Notes under the pieces: generated by a model
Told to the model about the DNA's origin: nothing
Databases searched by the model: none
What the model saw: only the letters and a program-made list of their open reading frames with translations
Shown here: one piece after another, positions 58,632-64,000 of the stretch
How the letters are laid out: every line of letters starts with the position of its first letter
How positions within the stretch are numbered: position 1 is the first letter of the stretch
Assembly: GCF_009758205.1 (NCBI RefSeq)
Contig: NZ_WRXN01000005.1
Location: 1 to 64,000, forward strand
Source: Chitinophaga tropicalis
GTDB taxonomy: Bacteria; Bacteroidota; Bacteroidia; Chitinophagales; Chitinophagaceae
Direction of reading: 5' to 3'
DNA: 64,000 bases
Position numbers and translations under genes: made by a program

Positions 58632-60659
58632 ATGATAAATCCACTTTTACAGGAATTCAAAACGCCTTATGGCGCACCTCCTTTCAAAGAGATATTACCT
58701 GCACATTTCAAGCCTGCTTATGAAGCGGCTATGCAGGAACAGTACCAACATATAAAAGCGATCAATACATCTTCGGAAGCTCCTTCTTTCGAAAACACTA
58801 TTGTAGCCTTTGAAAGCAGCGGCAGCTTCCTGCGCCGTATCAGGACCATTTTCGGCAACCTGGCGGGGGCCAATACCTCTGCAGAAATAGAGGATATTGC
58901 CCGGGATATGGCGCCTGTACTGGCACAACATGATGATGATATTTACCTGGACACAGCCCTCTTCAACAGGATCCAAACCCTTTATGAGCGGCGGGAACAG
59001 CTTCAGCTGGATACGGCAGCGTACCGGCTGCTGGAAAAGACGTATAAGGACTTTGTGCGTAGTGGCGCCGGGCTTGATGATAACAAGAAGGCAACACTAC
59101 GGGAGATCAATAAAGAGCTTTCCCTGCTCACCGTGCGTTTTGGACAGAACCTGCTGGCGGAGACCAACAATTTTGAGCTGCTTATCAGTAAGGAAACAGA
59201 TCTGGCCGGTTTACCGGACTCTCTCAGGGATGCAGCCGCTATTTCTGCCAGGGAAGCAGGACATGAGGGGCAATGGCGTTTTACCCTGCATAACGCCAGC
59301 ATAATGCCGTTCCTGCAATACAGCGAACAGCGGCAGTTGCGGGAACATATGTACAAAGCATATATTAACCGCTGTAATCATGATGACGAACGTGATAATA
59401 AGGCTATTGTAGCACGTATAGCCTCCCTGAGGGCATCCCGTGCAGCACTGCTGGGATATAGCTCACATGCCGCATTTATTCTGGAAGAGAATATGGCAAA
59501 AGATCCTGATGGAGCAAAACAACTGCTGGAACAACTATGGACGGCAGCATTGCCTATTGCCGGAAGGGAAGCGGAGGAAATGCAGCAGATCATGGATGAC
59601 GGACAGCAGCTGGAAGCGTGGGACTGGGCTTTCTATGCAGATAAGGTTAGGAAGAAAAGATACAATTATGATGAAGAAGCTCTCCGGCCTTATTTTCAGC
59701 TGGAAAATGTGCGTGACGGTATCTTTGCCGTAGCCGGCAAACTGTACGGGCTTACTTTCTCCCTGTTGCAGGATATTCCTGTCTACCATGAAGATGTACT
59801 GGCTTATAAAGTGAGTGGTCCGGACGGGGCGCTGACGGGTATACTGTACCTGGACTTCCATCCCCGCAGTTCCAAACGCAGCGGCGCCTGGATGACCTCT
59901 TACCGTAAACAGTCCTTCAATAAAGAGGAACGTGTAGCGCCTATAATTTCTATCGTATGCAACTTCTCGCGGCCTACAGATAGAACTCCTGCCCTGCTTA
60001 CGCCTGACGAAACGGAAACCTTCTTCCATGAATTTGGGCACGCGTTGCACGGACTGCTATCACAGGTAAAATATGAAACGTTGTCGGGTACCAGCGTTCC
60101 GCGTGACTTTGTAGAGCTTCCTTCCCAGATCATGGAACACTGGGCATTTGAGCAGGAGGTATTATCGCTTTATGCGAAGCATTATAAAACGGGCGAGATC
60201 GTTCCTGCGGCACTCATCGCCAAAATGAAAGAAGCTTCGAAGTTCAACCAGGGCTTTGCAACGGTAGAATATCTTGCTGCTTCTTTCCTTGATATGGATT
60301 ATCATACACTACCTGCCGGAGCAGCAGTAGAGCCGCTGGCATTTGAACAGGAGAAGATGCAGGCGATAGGGCTCATTGCGCAGATCGCCCCCAGGTACCG
60401 CAGCACTTACTTCCAGCATATCTTCTATGGTGGTTATTCAGCGGGCTATTACAGCTATATATGGTCTGAAGTGCTGGATTGCGATGCCTATGCTGCATTT
60501 AAGGAAGCGGGCAGCATCTTTGATAAGAACACGGCTACCTCTTTCCGCACAAACATACTGGAGAAAGGGGGTACAGAAGAACCGATGACCTTATACAAGG
60601 CTTTCCGTAAAAGGGAGCCGGATGTAAAATACCTGCTGGAAGAAAGAGGTTTGAATTAA
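58632..60659 (+). CDS. M3-family zinc metallopeptidase (peptidyl-dipeptidase Dcp-like)
   Basis: 675 residues from the ATG at 58632. No signal peptide, so cytosolic. The M3 signature HEFGHALHGLL (near residue 465) carries the zinc His pair and catalytic Glu; the third ligand Glu is expected in ELPSQIMEHWAFE. N-terminal helical lobe (FKTPYGAPPFKEILPAHFKPAYEAAM) is typical of Dcp/OpdA. It cleaves dipeptides from the C-terminus of oligopeptides or otherwise degrades short peptides. Its end has a hairpin terminator convergent with the next gene. Confidence 0.95.
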   Translation: MINPLLQEFKTPYGAPPFKEILPAHFKPAYEAAMQEQYQHIKAINTSSEAPSFENTIVAFESSGSFLRRIRTIFGNLAGANTSAEIEDIARDMAPVLAQHDDDIYLDTALFNRIQTLYERREQLQLDTAAYRLLEKTYKDFVRSGAGLDDNKKATLREINKELSLLTVRFGQNLLAETNNFELLISKETDLAGLPDSLRDAAAISAREAGHEGQWRFTLHNASIMPFLQYSEQRQLREHMYKAYINRCNHDDERDNKAIVARIASLRASRAALLGYSSHAAFILEENMAKDPDGAKQLLEQLWTAALPIAGREAEEMQQIMDDGQQLEAWDWAFYADKVRKKRYNYDEEALRPYFQLENVRDGIFAVAGKLYGLTFSLLQDIPVYHEDVLAYKVSGPDGALTGILYLDFHPRSSKRSGAWMTSYRKQSFNKEERVAPIISIVCNFSRPTDRTPALLTPDETETFFHEFGHALHGLLSQVKYETLSGTSVPRDFVELPSQIMEHWAFEQEVLSLYAKHYKTGEIVPAALIAKMKEASKFNQGFATVEYLAASFLDMDYHTLPAGAAVEPLAFEQEKMQAIGLIAQIAPRYRSTYFQHIFYGGYSAGYYSYIWSEVLDCDAYAAFKEAGSIFDKNTATSFRTNILEKGGTEEPMTLYKAFRKREPDVKYLLEERGLN

Positions 60660-60664
60660 TAAAC

Positions 60665-60692
60665 AAAAGGGGCTGACAGATCAGCCCCTTTT
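60665..60692. terminator. Hairpin terminator after the peptidase gene
   Basis: 12-bp stem AAAAGGGGCTGA / TCAGCCCCTTTT with loop CAGA. It also touches the stop of the convergent T9SS cargo gene. Confidence 0.88.
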
Positions 60693-62232
60693 ATCTTATC
60701 AGCAGGATGCTTCCCTGCTGCTGCATTGGTTGATGAGCATGATCTTCATAGGTGATTGTCCACAGATAAGTACCCGGATCTAACCTTATACCTTTCCGTT
60801 CTCCGTTCCATCCCTGCTTCGGGTCAGTGCTCTGATATACCAGCTGTCCCCAGCGGTTATAAATGGACATCCTGAAATTGTTCACCACATCATACATCTT
60901 TACACGGAACACATCGTTTTGTCCATTCCCGTCAGGGCTGAATGCAGTAGGTACATATACTGCACACCGGGCGTCACTTTCGGGTACAGGTTCAGCGCCT
61001 GTTATATAACAGTCATGGCTGTCTGTTATTTGATAATTGTACGTACCTGCAGCCAGCTGGCGGATAGTACTGTCCGGTTGCCTCACACTTCCGGGTATGC
61101 TATAGGTGTAGGGAGGCGTACCTCCTTTTACGGTGAAAATGAGCGCTGCATCATTAGCTCCTATGCAACTCATCTTTTTCACCTCCAGGCCGTTCAATAT
61201 CAGTGCCGGTGGATCGCTGATCTCTATGGCAGGCATTTTATACTCGCATCCGTGAGCATCCTGCATAATGATATTGTATGTGCCTGCGTAAAGGTTACCT
61301 ATCTCCGGCTGCATTCGTCCTTCTTTCTCTCCGTTAATGAAATAGGTATAAGGAGAAGAACCTCCGCTGGGTTGCATAATAATGCTGTTGCTGTTGTCTC
61401 CGAAGCATCCGGGAGTTACGACTTCTGCTGTAGCGGAAAGATCTGTAGTGGTGATGGTGATATCTCTTTTAACGCTGGCATTGTTGGCAGCGTATACCGT
61501 AACAGAATAATTGCCGGGCGCCAGTCCGCTGATATTGTCTGCTGTAGATCCTCCTGGTAGCCACTCATAGCGGTATGGCTGTGTGGCGCCTGTTGCCAGG
61601 ACCTTTATAGCGCCATTGTTGCTGTTTGGGCAGGTATGTTGTATATCCAGCGTTACCACCGGTACTTCTTTCAGGCTATCAGACAAATGATCGATGCCCA
61701 GGGCGATACCATCTGCCGTTTCACAGGCATCCCGTACATCTCCTCCGAAGACAATATACTCATATGTTCCTTTCGGAGTAAATTCAGCGGTATAGCGTTT
61801 CCATTCCATATGATCAAACGGGCCGGATTGCCAGAGCAGTTCAAGTGTATCGTTTACCTTATGACCACCATAAATAGCCAGTGCGCCGTAACAGGTTGCG
61901 GTATCATAACCGCGGGCAAAGGAAAGATCGAATGAGATAGTATACCTGTTACCGGCTTTCATAGGTGTGGTAAGCAGCTGGCAGATAGCTTCCAGCCAGT
62001 TCCTGCCTCCGCGGAAACCTACATAGCTGTTGCCGTGAGATGGTGGAAAGGTTACACCGGTAATACCGGGCTGGATATCAGGAGTGGATGAGGTGACGAT
62101 CCATTGGCTGGGGGCACGGTACTGTGCCGGCATTCCTTCAAGGGAAGCATTGCGTATCACTATGTCCTGGGCATGGGTGCAGGTGAAACATAGTAACAGA
62201 CAAAGACATAGGTAACCGGCCTTCAGGTACAT
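60691..62232 (-). CDS. T9SS type B cargo protein with SprB-like repeats
   Basis: 513 residues. Signal peptide ends near CTHAQ. An N-terminal carbohydrate-binding-like or jelly-roll segment (IVIRNASLEGMPAQYRAPSQW, ISFDLSFARGYDTATCYGAL) is followed by three SprB-like repeats: TCPNSNNGAIKVLATGATQPYRYEW, CFGDNSNSIIMQPSGGSSPYTYF, CIGANDAALIFTVKGGTPPYTYS. The end is a gliding-type CHU_C domain: VPTAFSPDGNGQNDVFRVK and FRMSIYNRWGQLVYQS, then GTYLWTITY. It is exported and attached through the type IX system. No SprF gene is adjacent here, unlike the cassette at the start of the window. Confidence 0.92.
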   Translation of the reverse strand: MYLKAGYLCLCLLLCFTCTHAQDIVIRNASLEGMPAQYRAPSQWIVTSSTPDIQPGITGVTFPPSHGNSYVGFRGGRNWLEAICQLLTTPMKAGNRYTISFDLSFARGYDTATCYGALAIYGGHKVNDTLELLWQSGPFDHMEWKRYTAEFTPKGTYEYIVFGGDVRDACETADGIALGIDHLSDSLKEVPVVTLDIQHTCPNSNNGAIKVLATGATQPYRYEWLPGGSTADNISGLAPGNYSVTVYAANNASVKRDITITTTDLSATAEVVTPGCFGDNSNSIIMQPSGGSSPYTYFINGEKEGRMQPEIGNLYAGTYNIIMQDAHGCEYKMPAIEISDPPALILNGLEVKKMSCIGANDAALIFTVKGGTPPYTYSIPGSVRQPDSTIRQLAAGTYNYQITDSHDCYITGAEPVPESDARCAVYVPTAFSPDGNGQNDVFRVKMYDVVNNFRMSIYNRWGQLVYQSTDPKQGWNGERKGIRLDPGTYLWTITYEDHAHQPMQQQGSILLIR

Positions 62233-62335
62233 AGGTTATTGGGTCTCAGCAGGTATTTGATACCAGGTTAATTATAGTGGCAAAGCTACGGTTATTTGAT
62301 GTTTTTTCATAATAAGTAAGATTGGTAGTTTATTA

Positions 62336-62452
62336 GTTTGGGGATTATTTAAGGGGAGGAAACTGCTAAAAAAAAGTCGATTTTGCCTTCGGCAAAATCG
62401 ACTTTTTTTTAGAGGTGAGGGCAGACCTGCGGTCTGCTAAAAATTTAAACGG
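62336..62452. repeat. Dispersed composite palindromic element, copy D
   Basis: GAAACTGCT flank; a perfect 22-bp hairpin at 62366-62412 with top TTTTGCC-TTC-GGCAAAA and eight A/T pairs at its base; a second palindrome GCAGACC-TGC-GGTCTGC at 62421-62437. It lies 3 bp past the stop of the minus-strand GNAT gene and about 100 bp before the start of the T9SS cargo gene. Confidence 0.8.
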
Positions 62453-62455
62453 GCG

Positions 62456-63055
62456 TCAGGAAAGTTTAGTTTGCAATTTATCTTTCAGTCCTTCCAGCCA
62501 CTCATCTTTCAATATACTGAGTATAATAGAGTCTCTTCTGCCGCCGCCATGTTTGGGTGTGTGGCTGCGTAATACCCCTTCTACGGTACAGCCTATGCTT
62601 TTCATAGCGGCGATGCTTTTCTCATTTGAATTATCAGCCCTGAACTCTACTCTTTCCATTCCCAGCTGTTCGAAAGCAAGCTGCAACAGGAGGAATTTAC
62701 AATGCTTATTTAATCCTGTTCCCTGGAACTGTTTGCCGTACCAGGTGTATCCAAGCTGTAATGTGCTGTAGGACAGCTGTATATCATAAAAACGTGTACT
62801 GCCGGCGTATGCCTGCTGTTTTTTATCATACACAATGAAGGGATATTCCCTGCCTGCTTCCCTGGCGCTGACAGCAGTGTTAATATACTGCTGCATTCCT
62901 TCTATACCCACAGGTTGGGCCAGAGAGTATTTCCAAATATCCGGCTCTGAAATTGTAAATGGACCAAGGTATTCAACGTCAGTAGTTTCCAGGGGACGAA
63001 GCAATACATGTTCATCCTCTAAAATGATCTTTTCTGTGAAATTAAGTTGGGCCAT
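62456..63055 (-). CDS. GNAT family N-acetyltransferase (RimJ/RimL-like)
   Basis: 199 residues. Opening LEDEHVLLRPLETTDVEYLGPF; acetyl-CoA motif LQLGYTWYGKQFQGTGLNKHCKFLLLQLAFEQ; then MERVEFRADNSNEKSIAAMKSIGCTVEGVLRSHTPKHGGGRRDSIILSIL, the usual RimJ/RimL end. Probably acetylates a protein N-terminus, aminoglycoside-like or other amine; not determined. It is 11 bp downstream of the YfhO-like gene on the same strand, so co-transcription is possible, and is followed by palindromic element D. Confidence 0.92.
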   Translation of the reverse strand: MAQLNFTEKIILEDEHVLLRPLETTDVEYLGPFTISEPDIWKYSLAQPVGIEGMQQYINTAVSAREAGREYPFIVYDKKQQAYAGSTRFYDIQLSYSTLQLGYTWYGKQFQGTGLNKHCKFLLLQLAFEQLGMERVEFRADNSNEKSIAAMKSIGCTVEGVLRSHTPKHGGGRRDSIILSILKDEWLEGLKDKLQTKLS

Positions 63056-63066
63056 GTTATTCTATC

Positions 63067-64000
63067 TTATGCCGTTTTACGCTGTTGTTTCCAGAAAATG
63101 AAGATGCTTGCTGCAATGGACAACCACAGCAGCACATTTGCAATGTATACCAGTTTCTGACCAGTATAGAATGCTGTTGGTTCAAATTTAAATTCTATGG
63201 TATGCTGTCCGGCAGGTACTGATATACCGCGCAGAATATAGTTTGCGCTGGCATAAGCAGTTTTCTTTCCGTCTATATAGGCGTTCCATCCTGCAGGATA
63301 ATATACTTCGCTCAACACGGCAAACTGGTTGCTGGCGGCGTTTGTAGCATATTTGATATCGTCGTTATCATAACTTACCAGTTTAATGCTGGCAGCAGAG
63401 TCAAACACTGGCTCAGGCGCAGCTGCTTTAAAGGAAGCGTCGACGATCGCGGTATCTTTCGGGTTGAAATCTGAAAGTGATTTAATAGTTTCTACCGGGC
63501 CGTTGGTATACCTGATATTCTTCACGAACCAGCATGCACCCAGGGCGTCCGGGTTACGTTGTACGGCAGCTCCTGCAGGCTGTCCTTCCTGTCTGGAAGG
63601 AGTGATCACGTAACGTGTGTCCAGCATGTTGAGCACATTCATATTTAACCCACCATCTTTCCGGGAGAACTGGTTTTCCAGGACATCCTGGTAGATGCGC
63701 AGTTTGGCGGCATGATATCCGCCTACGGAACGGTGGTGGTAGGAAGTCACGGCATCTGTGAAAGGATCGCCGGAAGCGAGGTTTAAGACCCTGTAGTGAG
63801 CGTCTTTGTCCTGCAGGATCTGCTGATCTGCCGTTGTAAATGCGAAGTTGTTTGACTGGTAGCTCAGCTCGTCCTGGTAATTCTCTTTGTTCAGGTATTT
63901 GTTGGCCTGTATCAGCAGGTCTGCCATATTCACGAAAATGAATACTGCCAGTATTACTGTAGGTTTAACAGTATTGCGCTGGTAAAGGAATAATGCGATG
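63067..64000 (-). CDS. YfhO-like membrane protein, C-terminal part (5' end outside window)
   Basis: The minus-strand frame is open to the window edge, so about 311 residues of a longer protein are seen. A transmembrane helix is present near the start (PTVILAVFIFVNMADLLI), then a large extracytoplasmic region with YRVLNLASGDPFTDAVTSYHHRSVGGYHAAKLRIYQDV and MLDTRYVITPSRQ, then DNDDIKYATNAASNQFAVLSEVYYPAGWNAYIDGKK and a final helix YIANVLLWLSIAASIFIFW. This C-terminal layout is that of YfhO-type proteins, proposed to act in glycosylation of lipoteichoic acid or related polymers. The catalytic part lies outside the window. Confidence 0.85.
   Translation of the reverse strand, partial: IALFLYQRNTVKPTVILAVFIFVNMADLLIQANKYLNKENYQDELSYQSNNFAFTTADQQILQDKDAHYRVLNLASGDPFTDAVTSYHHRSVGGYHAAKLRIYQDVLENQFSRKDGGLNMNVLNMLDTRYVITPSRQEGQPAGAAVQRNPDALGACWFVKNIRYTNGPVETIKSLSDFNPKDTAIVDASFKAAAPEPVFDSAASIKLVSYDNDDIKYATNAASNQFAVLSEVYYPAGWNAYIDGKKTAYASANYILRGISVPAGQHTIEFKFEPTAFYTGQKLVYIANVLLWLSIAASIFIFWKQQRKTA

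Noticed and set aside
1..64000. tRNA, rRNA, integrase, insertion sequence or attachment site
   Set aside because: Intergenic gaps were read through; no cloverleaf, transposase or integrase motif or flanking direct repeats were found by eye. A covariance-model scan would be needed to exclude small RNAs.

Overview
The window reads as a chromosomal segment of a member of the Bacteroidota, most likely a Chitinophaga-like member of the Chitinophagaceae. The reasons are: type IX secretion (T9SS) cargo with gliding-type C-terminal domains at both ends, a PorP/SprF + PorE-like pair, an Oar-like TonB-dependent receptor, paired LytS/LytTR regulators, many AraC and Crp/Fnr regulators, almost no Shine-Dalgarno sequences, and repeated Bacteroidota-type -7 boxes (TAnnTTTG) upstream of genes. 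I saw no rRNA, tRNA, CRISPR array, integrase or transposase. Gene identities are by-eye family recognition, not database results.

Layout. 1-3.9 kb: the end of a cadherin-like repeat T9SS type B protein, followed by its probable dedicated SprF-like and PorE-like partners. 4-7 kb: DinB-like, YqgE/AlgH, small envelope proteins, Crp/Fnr. 7-12.1 kb: a compact minus-strand operon of two ankyrin proteins, an SPFH-SHOCT protein, two zinc-ribbon proteins and an unrecognised protein. This is the best candidate for an under-described system. 12.2-20 kb: PL9 pectate lyase-like protein, Crp/Fnr with a divergent epimerase, propeller sensor kinase + LytTR regulator, and a secreted unknown. 20-23.4 kb: an SDR lacking the catalytic Tyr, then an alkylation-repair operon in which Ada is split (2OG-oxygenase, AraC-Ogt, separate Ada zinc domain). 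23.5-38.8 kb: isomerase, prohibitin-like pair, beta-helix protein, Nudix, orphan adenine methyltransferase, Oar-like receptor, heparinase, carboxylesterase/PAP2, cupredoxin, AraC. 39-43.3 kb: a nitric-oxide module (truncated haemoglobin, Rrf2 regulator, quinol-dependent NO reductase) tied together by an identical 24-bp motif. 43.4-45.1 kb: GNAT, DinB, intradiol dioxygenase-like. 45.2-54 kb: an Rhs-type polymorphic toxin locus with an immunity candidate, a decayed second toxin-tail/immunity copy and an N-truncated YD-repeat partner. 54.4-64 kb: AraC regulators, Na+/H+ antiporter, M3 peptidase, a second T9SS cargo protein, GNAT, and the C-terminal part of a YfhO-like membrane protein.

Non-coding structure is unusually informative. 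A family of composite palindromic elements recurs at least five times at the 3' ends of minus-strand genes. A 154-bp array with strict 11-bp periodicity lies upstream of the carboxylesterase. Several perfect inverted repeats sit in divergent intergenic regions, and strong hairpin terminators follow many genes.
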